Shown: piece by piece, positions 35,611-46,030 of the stretch
Layout of the letters: each line of letters opens with the position of its first letter
Numbering within the stretch: the stretch's first letter is position 1
Assembly: GCF_040427915.1 (NCBI RefSeq)
Contig: NZ_JBETXJ010000002.1
Span: 558,001-622,000 of the forward strand
Origin: Gardnerella vaginalis
GTDB lineage: Bacteria; Actinomycetota; Actinomycetes; Actinomycetales; Bifidobacteriaceae
Direction: 5' to 3'
Length of the DNA stretch: 64,000 bases
Translations under genes and position numbers: made by a program
The notes under the pieces: generated by a model
Databases searched by the model: none
Told to the model about the DNA's origin: nothing
The model's input: the letters and a program-made list of their open reading frames with translations, nothing else

Positions 35611-35951
35611 GTTTATTTTTTAATACTGTTTTTATTACAAACTTATTTTGTGTTTTAAAACAAAAAAAATATACGTTTATATATAATTAATTTCCTATAA
35701 AATACACTATTCTTGGTAATTTTTACTATTGATAATGCGTATGCAAATAATAAAAATTAAATAATTATAATTAATTGTCAAAAGTTTATTCTCATAAACA
35801 TTTGATATTTAATGTGAAAAACCGTGATTTTTTATATAATTTTGTTCTTTTTCGTTAAAAAATACGATACGATTGAATAGACTGCAGGGTAGCGCAATCT
35901 GAAATCCACGAAAGTATTCAGAAAGATGCGCTATATGAGGATGGAGGTCGT
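35611..35951. other. AT-rich intergenic region before the Lrp/AsnC gene
   Basis: 341 bases, extremely AT-rich, with no supported gene. It ends in the predicted leader hairpin 35890-35933 and the ribosome site GGAGG before ATG 35952. Confidence 0.5.
35890..35933 (+). promoter_or_regulatory. Nested leader hairpin upstream of the Lrp/AsnC gene
   Basis: TAGCGCA (35890-35896) pairs with TGCGCTA (35927-35933), enclosing TCTGAA (35898-35903) paired with TTCAGA (35917-35922). It ends 18 bases before the ATG, so it likely forms in the mRNA leader. Confidence 0.5.
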
Positions 35952-36449
35952 ATGACAGGAAACTCTCATAAGATTGAAAATAATATTCCTTCTGGCTTGA
36001 ACGCCAATGTGAGCACAGTTGCTCCTATAGATTCTACAGATGCGATTATCGTAGATATTCTTGAACACGATGGTCGTGCAACATTAACCAGACTAGCTAA
36101 AGCATCTGGATTATCGGTTTCTGCCGTGCAATCTAGAGTACAAAAGCTTGAGCGCAGAGGAATTATCACTGGTTACCGTGCATTGATTGACTATGAGCGC
36201 AGAGGCTTGCCAGTAAGCGCATTTGTTGCTGTAACACCTCTTGACTTTGAGCAAGAAGCATCTGTTCCAGCCAAGTTGAAAGATATTGAAGGTATTGAAG
36301 CGTGCTATTCGATTACTGGAAGCCCAAGTTTTATGCTCGTAGTTCGCGTTGCAACTCCTAGCAAGCTAGAAGAGCTAATTAACACAATTCACAGAATTGT
36401 GCCAGTTAGCACAGAAACAACTATGGTTTTGCAGACTTATTTCGACTAG
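35952..36449 (+). CDS. Lrp/AsnC family transcriptional regulator
   Basis: 165 residues. N-terminal helix-turn-helix (VDILEHDGRATLTRLAKASGLSVSAVQSRVQKLERRGII, about residues 32-70), then the RAM ligand-sensing domain (DYERRGLPVSAFVAVTPLD, then GIEACYSITGSPSFMLVVRV). Such proteins sense amino acids and act as dimers or octamers. The first 30 residues are a Ser/Asn-rich lead. GGAGG precedes ATG 35952. The next gene is a chorismate mutase 7 bases downstream, so aromatic amino acid control is possible but not shown. Confidence 0.93.
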   Translation: MTGNSHKIENNIPSGLNANVSTVAPIDSTDAIIVDILEHDGRATLTRLAKASGLSVSAVQSRVQKLERRGIITGYRALIDYERRGLPVSAFVAVTPLDFEQEASVPAKLKDIEGIEACYSITGSPSFMLVVRVATPSKLEELINTIHRIVPVSTETTMVLQTYFD

Positions 36450-36456
36450 AAGTAAT

Positions 36457-36816
36457 ATGTGTGAATTTCCTAAAGAATCGGTTGACGCGCGCAATCATTT
36501 GATTGAACCTAGTTGCAATGATCGCAACGATTCAATGAACGAGATTTTTGCGTTGCGTCAATCGATCGACAATATTGACAATGCAGTTGTTTCACTTCTA
36601 GCAGAGCGCTTTAAAGTCACAGAAAAAGTCGGAGAGATAAAAGCGCGCGCAAATCTTGCTGCGGAAGATAAATCTAGAGAAAATCGCCAAGCAGATCGAC
36701 TTAAAAAAATTGCTGAAATATCTGGATTAAAAGAAGAAATTGCGCTCGAATATTTACATTTTGTTGTAGCTGCCGCAAAAAAGCGCCATCAAGAAATCAA
36801 AAATAGCCAGAAATAG
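36457..36816 (+). CDS. Chorismate mutase, AroQ type
   Basis: 119 residues. The all-helical core is ALRQSIDNIDNAVVSLLAERFKVTEKVGEIKARANL, with the substrate-binding Arg and Lys (AERFKVTEKVGEIK) and a C-terminal ARANLAAEDKSRENRQADRLKKIAE helix, then LEYLHFVVAAAKKRHQEI. It converts chorismate to prephenate in Phe/Tyr synthesis. ATG 36457 lies 7 bases after the regulator stop; an internal ATG at 36535 is the alternative and would remove a 26-residue lead. The ribosome site is weak. Confidence 0.9.
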   Translation: MCEFPKESVDARNHLIEPSCNDRNDSMNEIFALRQSIDNIDNAVVSLLAERFKVTEKVGEIKARANLAAEDKSRENRQADRLKKIAEISGLKEEIALEYLHFVVAAAKKRHQEIKNSQK

Positions 36817-36890
36817 TCAAAAATAGACACAAGTATAGTCAAATCTAATAAAATCTAAAAAATATGCGCGCTTAGAGTCATAATAAAAAT

Positions 36891-37943
36891 ATGACTATCG
36901 CAACTGTTGAACGTTACGCGCAAATGCTTGATTCTGCAAGCAAAGGCGGATACGCATATCCTGCAATTAATGTTACTAGCACGCAGACCTTAAACGCTGC
37001 ACTTCAAGGATTTGCAGAAGCGCAAAGCGACGGAATTATTCAAGTATCCGTTGGGGGGTCCGCGTATTTTTCGGGACAGTGCGTAAATAATCGCGTTGTC
37101 GGTTCGCTAGCGTTTGCTCAATTCGCGCATCAAGTAGCAGCGCAATATCCAAATATTACCGTTGCCTTACATACAGATCATTGTGCAGAAAGCTATTTAG
37201 ATGACTGGATTAAGCCACTTTTGGCTTATGAGGCAGATCAAGTTGCGCACGGCAAAGAGCCGATATTTCAATCGCATATGTGGGATGGATCCACAGTTAA
37301 GCTTGAACACAATTTAGACGTTGCGGAAGAATTGCTTGAGGCGTCGGCGAAGGCTCATACGGTGTTAGAGATTGAAATTGGGGCTGTGGGAGGCGAAGAA
37401 GACGGTCATAGAGCAGACATTGATGAAAAACTATACTCAACGCCGCAGGACGCTATGCGAGTAGTTGAGCGATTAGGTTTGGCAGAGAGCGGAAGATATA
37501 TGGCTGCTTTTACGTTCGGCAATGTGCATGGTGCATACAAGCCTGGTGTTGTTAAGCTGCGACCACAGTTGCTAGACAACATTCAAAGCGCTGTATACAA
37601 CAAGTACAAGCTTGATTTATGTAATCGCAAGTTTGGTGTGCCAACAAAACCATTCTTATTGGTATTCCATGGAGGTTCTGGATCTACTCCCGAAGAAATT
37701 GCGCAAGCTGTAAGCTACGGCGTAGTAAAAATGAACATCGATACAGACACGCAATATGCGTTTACTCGAGCAATAGCAGATCACATGTTCCGAAACTATG
37801 ATTCTGTTCTTAAAATCGATGGAGAAGTTGGAGCCAAAAAACTCTACGACCCAAGGTCTTGGGGCAAAGAGGCAGAAAAAGCAATGGCTCAGCGTGTTGT
37901 TGAAGCCTGTGTACAGCTTGGCTCTGCTGGTAAAGCCTTATAA
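36891..37943 (+). CDS. fba: Class II fructose-bisphosphate aldolase
   Basis: 350 residues. The zinc-binding segment is ALHTDHCAESYLDDW and later EIEIGAVGGEEDG, TFGNVHGAYKPG and LVFHGGSGSTPEEIAQAV. It interconverts fructose 1,6-bisphosphate with DHAP and glyceraldehyde 3-phosphate. Gardnerella and bifidobacteria rely on the fructose-6-phosphate shunt, so aldolase probably serves gluconeogenic or lower-pathway flux. Single gene; purA starts 104 bases downstream. Confidence 0.97.
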   Translation: MTIATVERYAQMLDSASKGGYAYPAINVTSTQTLNAALQGFAEAQSDGIIQVSVGGSAYFSGQCVNNRVVGSLAFAQFAHQVAAQYPNITVALHTDHCAESYLDDWIKPLLAYEADQVAHGKEPIFQSHMWDGSTVKLEHNLDVAEELLEASAKAHTVLEIEIGAVGGEEDGHRADIDEKLYSTPQDAMRVVERLGLAESGRYMAAFTFGNVHGAYKPGVVKLRPQLLDNIQSAVYNKYKLDLCNRKFGVPTKPFLLVFHGGSGSTPEEIAQAVSYGVVKMNIDTDTQYAFTRAIADHMFRNYDSVLKIDGEVGAKKLYDPRSWGKEAEKAMAQRVVEACVQLGSAGKAL

Positions 37944-37993
37944 GTTCATCAAGTTGCAAATTAAATTCGGTATTGGCTTTGCGCTAGTCTTAA

Positions 37994-39349
<1,356 letters not shown>

Positions 39350-39386
39350 TGGCTATTTAAATAGCGATTTAAGGCGGCTAAAAACT

Positions 39387-39944
39387 ATGAGTATTCCAAG
39401 TAGTAATCGCCCCAATTCGCATAACGCGCTCAAGCGTAAATCACTTGGTGCAAAAACATATTTTGTTGTGTTTATTGGTGGATTGCTTGGCGCTTTTGTG
39501 CGTAGTGAAATAGGTGGTTTTACGTACGGCATGCATTGGGACTCGGGATATTCTATGCTTTTTAGCCGCTTTACTTTTGCAACTCTTTTGTCTAACATCT
39601 TGGCATGTTTTATTCTTGCTTTAGTGAGTTCGCTTGTTGCACAAAGATTGCGCAGCAAGAACAAAGACTTAATAAAATACGGTTTTTGCACAGGATTTTG
39701 CGGCGGACTTTCAACAATGTCTACTTTTGCTTTTGAGGGTGCGCATTCCGCATTTACTGCAATGAACATTGTAGAAGTAATTGCCATTATGGCGTTGTCT
39801 ATGGTTCTTGGCGTTTTAGCAGTGCTTGTTGGGAGTCTAATTGGAGATAAAATTTTTGTTTTTAAAGGCAATGGCAGCGTAAAAAATGCTGGTGATGCAA
39901 ACGCCATCAATAAAATAGACGCTAACAGGGGCGGTGCAAAATGA
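39387..39944 (+). CDS. crcB1: Fluoride channel FluC/CrcB, subunit 1
   Basis: About 185 residues with four hydrophobic helices. Family signatures are GGLLGAFVRSEIGGF, SNILACFILALVSS and GFCGGLSTMSTFAFE, the last matching the GGxSTxSTF pore motif. In Gram-positives two different FluC proteins form a heterodimeric fluoride-specific channel; the second partner is the next gene, overlapping by ATGA. A polar Ser/Asn/Lys lead of 20 residues and a Asp/Asn tail are outside the core. ATG 39387 follows AAGGCGG about 8 bases upstream. Confidence 0.9.
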   Translation: MSIPSSNRPNSHNALKRKSLGAKTYFVVFIGGLLGAFVRSEIGGFTYGMHWDSGYSMLFSRFTFATLLSNILACFILALVSSLVAQRLRSKNKDLIKYGFCTGFCGGLSTMSTFAFEGAHSAFTAMNIVEVIAIMALSMVLGVLAVLVGSLIGDKIFVFKGNGSVKNAGDANAINKIDANRGGAK

Positions 39945-40360
39945 TGTCTTATGCATATGTTCTTTTTTGGCTGCCTGTTGTTTTCGCTGGACTTGGTGCT
40001 GTTCTTCGTTGTGCAATATCTGACGCAATTGGGCGCGTTTACAACCATGATTTTCCAATCGCGACTTTGCTAATCAACTCTTTTGCGTCTTTTATAATGG
40101 GCTTAGTTGTATTTTTAAGTTCTTCGATTATATACGATTTAACTTTTGCTTCGACTATTATTTACACGTGCGCATTGGGATTTTTAGGCGGATTTTCAAC
40201 GTTTTCAACCGCAATCTTAGAAGTCGTAAGCCTGTTTAAGCTAAAGAAAATCAAGCTTGGACTATGGCTTTTTGTTAGCGAACTAATAGTGCCATTCTTA
40301 TGCGCATTTATTGCATACGCTGGACCGTGTTTTGTAATGTTTTTACTTCTAAAGTCTTAA
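39941..40360 (+). CDS. crcB2: Fluoride channel FluC/CrcB, subunit 2
   Basis: 139 residues, four helices. Signatures are GLGAVLRCAISDAIG, INSFASFIMGLVV and GFLGGFSTFSTAILEV, with the conserved Phe box FSTFS. It pairs with the upstream FluC. ATG ATG at 39941/39944 gives two possible starts; the first overlaps the previous stop. The pair protects enolase and other enzymes from fluoride accumulation. No fluoride riboswitch was found upstream. Confidence 0.9.
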   Translation: MMSYAYVLFWLPVVFAGLGAVLRCAISDAIGRVYNHDFPIATLLINSFASFIMGLVVFLSSSIIYDLTFASTIIYTCALGFLGGFSTFSTAILEVVSLFKLKKIKLGLWLFVSELIVPFLCAFIAYAGPCFVMFLLLKS

Positions 40361-40472
40361 GTTTTGAATTTTATTAATTGACGTATTTTATTTATTTATA
40401 TTTATTGTGTTATTAAAAATGTTAAAATGCTTGATGTATTTGTTTGCGATTTGATTTAAGAATAGGTTTATT

Positions 40473-41831
40473 GTGACTTTAAAGAACGTAGGCGGTTTTA
40501 TACGCGATTTTTTGCGCGACTTTTCTGATCGCGTTCTTAAAACGCTTAAGCATCTTAGATGGAAGATGGTTCTTGCTGGCGTAGTTGTTGGTCTTGTTTC
40601 TGGCGCGCTTGTAGCAACCTATAGACTTGGAATTGAGTACGGAACTGATTTTGCGCGATGGATGTATGCGCAAATATTGCAAAACATGCTTTGGATTGTG
40701 CCTTGTGTGGTTTTTGCAATTGTTGCTGGGCTTTTTATTGGCTGGATGAGTCGCAAAGAAAGTATGGCGTCTGGAAGCGGCATTCCACAAGTTGTTGGAT
40801 ATGTTCAGCGCGGGTTAAAAATGTGCTGGAATACCATTTTGCCTGTTCGATTTGTAGGTGGATTGTTGGGATCGCTATTTGGCTTGTCTCTTGGGCGCGA
40901 AGGCCCTTCGATTCAAATCGGAGCTTGCGGCGCACAAATGATGTCTCGTATTTTTAGAAAAGGCGATAAAAACGATACTCAAGAGCATTATGTTGTAACT
41001 GCTGGAGCTGCAGCTGGCTTATCCGCAGCATTTAGCGCTCCACTTTCTGGACTTATGTTTGCTATGGAAGAAGTTCAACACGGATTGTCTTCTACGGTTC
41101 TTATGGGAGCTGCTGCTGCATCTATTTGCGCTGATTTTGTGTCTCAAACATGCTTTGGGCTTCGACCTGTTTTAGACTTTGGAAGAATTCCAGACTTGCC
41201 AATGGCGCTTCATTTTTGGTTGATTCCACTTGGCATTTTTGCAGGACTTATTGGCTCTCTAATGAACAGATCCTTACTTGGATTGCAAACATTGTATAAG
41301 TATTTGCCAAAATGGGCTCCTGTATCTGTAGCATGTTTAATCGCAATCCCTGTTGGCTTGTATTTGCCGGATGTTCTAGGTGGAGGCTCTAATCTTGTTA
41401 AGCTATCTGAATATGGCAAAGTAAGCATAGCGCTTTTGTGCCTTCTGTTTATTGCAAAAATGCTATTTACTTCTACGAGCTTTGGATGTGGCGCGCCTGG
41501 CGGAATTTTTATGCCAATTCTTGCTGTTGGCGCTCTTGCAGGCGGCGTTGCTTCTCGCGCAATAATAAGCATTCCACTTCTTGGCATTGACTCAAAGCTA
41601 ATGCCTATTTTTACAGTGTGCGTTATGGCTGGCACGCTTTCGGCTTCTGTAAAAGCTCCTCTAACTTCGATTTTGCTCACTGTAGAAATGTCAGGAACAA
41701 TGATTCACACTCTTCCAGTTGCTGCGTCTGCTTTTATTGCGCTTCTTGTATCCGATATTTTGCGCACTAAACCAATCTATGGCGAACTTCTTGAAAGATA
41801 TATGGCTTCCAGTCCAAAACTCGTACGTTAG
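40473..41831 (+). CDS. CLC-family chloride (or fluoride) channel/antiporter
   Basis: 452 residues with about 10-11 membrane helices. The three selectivity-filter signatures are GSGIPQVVG, GREGPSIQIGA and GAPGGIFMPILAVGALAG; the GREGP Glu is the gating/proton-coupling residue of H+/Cl- antiporters. GTG 40473 with TAGG upstream. A fluoride role is suggested only by position after two fluC genes; the filter looks chloride-type. Confidence 0.92.
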   Translation: MTLKNVGGFIRDFLRDFSDRVLKTLKHLRWKMVLAGVVVGLVSGALVATYRLGIEYGTDFARWMYAQILQNMLWIVPCVVFAIVAGLFIGWMSRKESMASGSGIPQVVGYVQRGLKMCWNTILPVRFVGGLLGSLFGLSLGREGPSIQIGACGAQMMSRIFRKGDKNDTQEHYVVTAGAAAGLSAAFSAPLSGLMFAMEEVQHGLSSTVLMGAAAASICADFVSQTCFGLRPVLDFGRIPDLPMALHFWLIPLGIFAGLIGSLMNRSLLGLQTLYKYLPKWAPVSVACLIAIPVGLYLPDVLGGGSNLVKLSEYGKVSIALLCLLFIAKMLFTSTSFGCGAPGGIFMPILAVGALAGGVASRAIISIPLLGIDSKLMPIFTVCVMAGTLSASVKAPLTSILLTVEMSGTMIHTLPVAASAFIALLVSDILRTKPIYGELLERYMASSPKLVR

Positions 41832-41943
41832 TACACCAAAAACAGCCAACAAAAACAGCAATGTGGATAACTTTTTGGCGGAATTGCAACGTTTATTGAT
41901 CCTTTAACCACATTGTTTAAATAGTATTGCCTAATGCTTTAGT

Positions 41944-43143
41944 ATGCGATTCAATAGCCACATGGACAATATGGCTATTGATAATTACGATGTTCCTTCT
42001 TGCGTTCCGCGCATTATAGAAACGTACCCGCCTCAGGCGAGTGCGATAAAAAGTATGCGCAAAAGTACGTCTGATAGTGACAAGCTGGAAGATTCGACTG
42101 TTATCGCATCTTTGAATCATGTGAATCATGTGGATCATGCAGATTACTCAAATCATGTAGATTACGCGACTGGTGTATCTTCTACTTCAGTTCGTAGTGA
42201 TTTTGATGCATTCGATAATCATAGTGTTCAAGAAAATATTGGTAGCTTGAACTATTCGCTAAAGCCTTTTCCAAAAAATGTTGTAATCGGTTCATCGGCA
42301 AATGATGGAGTTGGTTTAAGCACTACTCTTGCTCTTCTGGCAAGTCATATATCTAGTAAAAAATATGTTGTTGCACTAATCGACGCAGATATTTCTAACG
42401 GTGGATTAGATGTTTTGTTGGGATTAGAGCAGGACGAAGGCAGAAGATTGCAGGAGGTTCAAGCTCCTTTAGGACGATTAGACGGATATGTACTGCGTTG
42501 TGAACTTTTGCACTGGAATAACGTTGATATTTTGGCTTACGCTCCTTGGAAGAGTGAAGAGCCTAAGTCATGGGTTATTGAAGCTGCTATTAGAGGTCTT
42601 TCCAACGCTTGTGATGTAGTAATTGTTGATATTGGATCTGGATTTTCAGCAAGAAGGCTTTTAAAGAATCTTCCAACTTTGGCGCAAGTTCCAACCATAT
42701 TTGCTGCAGAGCTTAGTGTTCTTGGCCTTGCCAGATTGCGCGCATATTGGCGAAGCCTAGAATCTGACCATAAAGATTACTCTAGAAAACTAACTTCTAT
42801 TGTTGCAGGATTAAATCCGCGTGGTCTTTCTAAAAGGTTTTGCCCTGTAAATGTTAATGAAGCTTGTGATTATTTGCTTTGCGATGTAGAAGGTCCAATT
42901 GGTCACGATCCTAAAATGTACGAAGATATAATATCTGGTTACGGTATAAGAGATATACCAAGATCCGCCAAAATTCCAATAGAAAAAATAACAACATGGT
43001 TGCTTGGAGATTCCTCTAATTCGTCTTTGAAGATATCTGGAAAACAATCTGAGCAGCAATATAAACAATCAAATCCACAATCATATGAATCTGGAAGATT
43101 CTCAAAAATATCAAGGGGTAAGCATGGTTTTAGAAGATATTGA
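41944..43143 (+). CDS. Ssd/CpaE-like (TadZ-type) protein of the Tad locus
   Basis: 399 residues. The N-terminal 105 are polar and His/Asn/Ser-rich (NHVNHVDHADYSNHVDY). The C-terminal ParA/MinD-like domain has VVIGSSANDGVGLSTT, a Walker A remnant lacking the catalytic Lys (Ser/Thr in place), then VVALIDADISNGGLDVLLGL. This is the actinobacterial 'helicase/secretion neighborhood CpaE-like' protein, which positions the pilus or secretion machine or affects septation. It overlaps tadA by 20 bases. Confidence 0.82.
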   Translation: MRFNSHMDNMAIDNYDVPSCVPRIIETYPPQASAIKSMRKSTSDSDKLEDSTVIASLNHVNHVDHADYSNHVDYATGVSSTSVRSDFDAFDNHSVQENIGSLNYSLKPFPKNVVIGSSANDGVGLSTTLALLASHISSKKYVVALIDADISNGGLDVLLGLEQDEGRRLQEVQAPLGRLDGYVLRCELLHWNNVDILAYAPWKSEEPKSWVIEAAIRGLSNACDVVIVDIGSGFSARRLLKNLPTLAQVPTIFAAELSVLGLARLRAYWRSLESDHKDYSRKLTSIVAGLNPRGLSKRFCPVNVNEACDYLLCDVEGPIGHDPKMYEDIISGYGIRDIPRSAKIPIEKITTWLLGDSSNSSLKISGKQSEQQYKQSNPQSYESGRFSKISRGKHGFRRY

Positions 43144-44182
43144 TTTTGGTATTCTGCAAGAGCTTGCAGATAACCCCCAAACAACAGATATTGTTGTTAC
43201 AGACACAGGTCACGTTTGGGTAGATAAAGGTTTTGGTTTGCAAGAGTACAATCCAAGAATTCCATTTGATGATCCTATGATTTTGCGAGAATATGCAGTT
43301 TGGCTTTGTGCACAATTGGGCAAAAGATTAGATGATTCATGCCCAATCGCAGATGCTTCTAGCCCAGTAGGAGTGCGAGTTCACGCTCTTATTGCTCCAA
43401 TAGTTTTAAGTGGCGCTGCTATTTCGATTCGTTTTCCTGCTTTAAAACGCTATTGTTTAACAGAGTTAAGCAGTAGAGGAATGTTTCCGATTGAATTATC
43501 TAGAATACTTTATCTGTTGGTAACTCAGCGTGCGAATATTTTGATTACGGGAAGCACTGGCTCTGGTAAAACAACGTTAATGAAGTCTCTTTTAGCTTCT
43601 TGTGATGAAAAAGACAGAATAGTGACTGTTGAAGAAACAAGAGAATTAGGTTCATTATCTAAGGATCATGTGTCTTTAGCTACAAGAGAAGCAAATGTTG
43701 AGGGGGCAGGCAGCGTTGGCTTGTCGGATCTTGTAAAGGCAACTTTGAGGATGAGGCCAGACAGGATTATTTTAGGTGAGTGCAGAGGTCAAGAAATAGC
43801 TGATTTATTGCGTGTTTTTACATGTGGTCATAAAGGTGGAATGACAACTTTGCATGCTGATAAAGTCCAAAAGGTGCCAGCCAGATTAATGTCTTTAGGG
43901 CTTCTTGCAGGACTGGAACCTTATGCGCTATGTGCTCTTGCTGCGGATGCTTTTGATGTTGTTATACATGTAGAAAGAGTAAATGGTACGCGAGTTGTAA
44001 AAGAACTTGGAGTATTGCGTTCTACGGATTCTGGCGCGTTAGAAGGCGTGCCAATTTTAAGATTGAAAAATTACGTTAATTCTAATGATAGTAATTTTTC
44101 TGCTCAGATAGAGGCAACGTCTGCTTGGAAAAATTTTGCTGTTAAATGGCATTTACCGTTGAATACAGGATTGTTTCTGTAA
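43124..44182 (+). CDS. tadA: Tad/Flp pilus assembly ATPase (TadA/CpaF)
   Basis: 352 residues. Walker A is LITGSTGSGKTTLMKSL, the Asp box is RIVTVEETRELG, and Walker B is RPDRIILGECRGQEIADLLRVFTCGHKGGMTTLHADK, all typical of the VirB11/PulE secretion ATPase family. It powers assembly of Flp-type pili with TadB and TadC in the membrane. ATG 43124 follows AAGGGG, spacing 5-6, and overlaps the preceding gene. It is shorter than the N-domain-rich CpaF of proteobacteria, as in other actinobacteria. Confidence 0.93.
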   Translation: MVLEDIDFGILQELADNPQTTDIVVTDTGHVWVDKGFGLQEYNPRIPFDDPMILREYAVWLCAQLGKRLDDSCPIADASSPVGVRVHALIAPIVLSGAAISIRFPALKRYCLTELSSRGMFPIELSRILYLLVTQRANILITGSTGSGKTTLMKSLLASCDEKDRIVTVEETRELGSLSKDHVSLATREANVEGAGSVGLSDLVKATLRMRPDRIILGECRGQEIADLLRVFTCGHKGGMTTLHADKVQKVPARLMSLGLLAGLEPYALCALAADAFDVVIHVERVNGTRVVKELGVLRSTDSGALEGVPILRLKNYVNSNDSNFSAQIEATSAWKNFAVKWHLPLNTGLFL

Positions 44183-44210
44183 TTGATAAAGACAGTAAAG
44201 GATTTTGAAA

Positions 44211-44849
44211 ATGGGTATTGAAGAATCACTAGCTGCTCTTGTGGCTTCTTTGCGTTCTGGTGCTTCTTTTGAATCGATTATAAGAGGAGACAGCAGCAAT
44301 GAAATTCGCAATGGACTTATTGAAAAGACCGATAATGTCAATAACAGTTACAACAGTAATAACAGCGAAAGCTATTTCCAAGTTATAAACGTTGAATCTG
44401 TGTTCAAATGGATTGATTCTCGCTGTTCTAATAGGATTAAGAATCTTAGCGCTCGCCAAAGAAGTAAAGTTAGAAAAGACATGCGCAAGGTTGCGCAATC
44501 GCTTATGTCTGTATACGAATTGAGCAGTTCTATCGGATGCTCTATGACTGATTGTGTTCAAGCTGTTGCTGACTCTTATCATGCCAATAAGAGGGTGAAT
44601 GATTTAAGATCAGAAGTTTTTGCAATGCCTAAGGCAACTATTAGATTGCTAACTGCTTTACCATTTTTGGCTCTTCTTACTGGACAATTGTTGGGTGTAA
44701 ATCCAATATTGATGATTTTTACTAGTTCTAGAGGGTATGCATTTTTAGGTATTGGCTTATTGTTTTATGCAATTGGTCTTGTATGGGTTACATGGATTAT
44801 GAAGTCATCTAAAAAAGCAATGCTGAGTGCTGTTTCTAATGTCGATTAA
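44211..44849 (+). CDS. tadB: TadB-like membrane protein
   Basis: 212 residues. A cytoplasmic N-terminal part containing MRKVAQSLMSVYELSSSIGCSMTDCVQAVADSY (the F-domain of the GspF family) is followed by two hydrophobic helices (about 150-170 and 178-198). The N terminus is short and carries a Ser/Asn-rich spacer (DNVNNSYNSNNSES). ATG 44211 follows AAAGGA with 8-base spacing. It forms the inner-membrane platform with TadC. Confidence 0.8.
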   Translation: MGIEESLAALVASLRSGASFESIIRGDSSNEIRNGLIEKTDNVNNSYNSNNSESYFQVINVESVFKWIDSRCSNRIKNLSARQRSKVRKDMRKVAQSLMSVYELSSSIGCSMTDCVQAVADSYHANKRVNDLRSEVFAMPKATIRLLTALPFLALLTGQLLGVNPILMIFTSSRGYAFLGIGLLFYAIGLVWVTWIMKSSKKAMLSAVSNVD

Positions 44850-44879
44850 TTAACTAATGGTTATTAAGGATCGTGGAAA

Positions 44880-45497
44880 ATGTTTAAGGCAATTATCGTT
44901 TGGATTATTTTAGTAGCTTATATAGTTACGTTATGCAAATTTTTTACTAGACAGATGATTCTTAATCCGTGCTATGAGCGCGCCTGTAAGCCTGCGATTT
45001 CTATGAGAAGCAATTACGATTTTAGGCTTAACAAAGTTGAAGATATAGATCCAATTTTGGGTTTGCAAATGATGATAGTTGCTTTAAAAAGCGGAGTTGC
45101 AATTACTAGAGCACTTGATGCTGTTGGATCATCTATTCCTGGAGGAAAAGGGATTTGTCTAAGGAATGTTTCTAGAGCACTACTTTCTGGAGATACTTGG
45201 ATGGAAGCTTGGAGCGCTCCTTATGTGTGCTTCGATAAAAAAGACAAAAATCCATCTGCATCTTTTGTTTTAAGTATGTGGCTTAGACAGTCACTTAGAG
45301 AATCATGGAGTTGTGGAAGCTCTCCTGTTCCTGTACTCATAGCAATTTTACAAAATTATGAGCAATCTATGCAAAACGTGGCAAGAACAGAAAGCTCTAG
45401 GCTTTCTGTTCGCCTGCTTTTGCCGGTTGGGTTATGTTTTCTGCCAGCGTTTATTTTCGTCGGAATTTTGCCGACAGTATCTGCATTTATGTGTTGA
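44880..45497 (+). CDS. tadC: TadC-like membrane protein
   Basis: 205 residues. An N-terminal hydrophobic segment (AIIVWIILVAYIVTL), then a GspF-domain core with LGLQMMIVALKSGVAITRALDAVGSSIPGG and a C-terminal helix LLLPVGLCFLPAFIFVGILPTVSAF, the signature end of TadC. RBS AAGGATCGTGG before ATG 44880. It is the partner of tadB in the pilus platform. Confidence 0.82.
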   Translation: MFKAIIVWIILVAYIVTLCKFFTRQMILNPCYERACKPAISMRSNYDFRLNKVEDIDPILGLQMMIVALKSGVAITRALDAVGSSIPGGKGICLRNVSRALLSGDTWMEAWSAPYVCFDKKDKNPSASFVLSMWLRQSLRESWSCGSSPVPVLIAILQNYEQSMQNVARTESSRLSVRLLLPVGLCFLPAFIFVGILPTVSAFMC

Positions 45498-45590
45498 TCA
45501 CAATCTAAAAAATAAAAAATTTGTATCCCAATATTGGGTACATAAATAAAAGAAAAATAATAAAAACAACAAAAAGAAAGGTAACGGTGA

Positions 45591-45872
45591 GTGATTATGA
45601 GATCAATTACTGCTGCATTGTCAACATGGTATTGCGTGTGTTCAATGCGGATGAATGAAGGACTAATTAAAGCTGAACAAGCATGTAATAGCATGCAGAA
45701 TCGTTTGAGCAAAGATTTAAAGCAGTGTGATGATGGGGCTGTTACGGCAGAATATGCTGTTGTTCTTATAGCTGCCACAGCTTTTGCTACAGCGCTTATT
45801 GCTATTGCCAAATCAGATGCTGTTCGTACGGCTATCGGTGATCTTGTTACAAAAGCTCTACATGTTAGCTAG
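45591..45872 (+). CDS. Flp-pilin-like small protein (DUF4244 type)
   Basis: 93 residues. After a polar leader (LSKDLKQCDDGAVTAEYAVVLIAATAFATALIAIAKSDAVRT) the cleavage-type GxxTAEYAVVLIAATA motif marks a prepilin-like peptidase site: Gly (or Ala) followed by the Glu and Tyr and then a hydrophobic helix. The likely pilin of the locus. GTG 45591 has GAAAGG 9 bases upstream; ATG 45597 is an alternative. Confidence 0.8.
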   Translation: MIMRSITAALSTWYCVCSMRMNEGLIKAEQACNSMQNRLSKDLKQCDDGAVTAEYAVVLIAATAFATALIAIAKSDAVRTAIGDLVTKALHVS

Positions 45873-46030
45873 TTTTAAGTAAATAGTCATTTATAAAACT
45901 GTTAAGCACTGCGTGAAACTTAAAACATACTTTGAAAAACATTAGATGAAACACTTATAAAGTTTTTTGACTGTGATGTTTATGTGATTTTTTGTGGGAT
46001 TTTAACTAATGCGAAAAGAAACGAGACAAA

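Noticed and set aside
39350..39386. Fluoride riboswitch before the fluC genes
   Set aside because: The gap is only 37 bases and does not show the crcB-motif pseudoknot; nothing similar in the preceding purA region.
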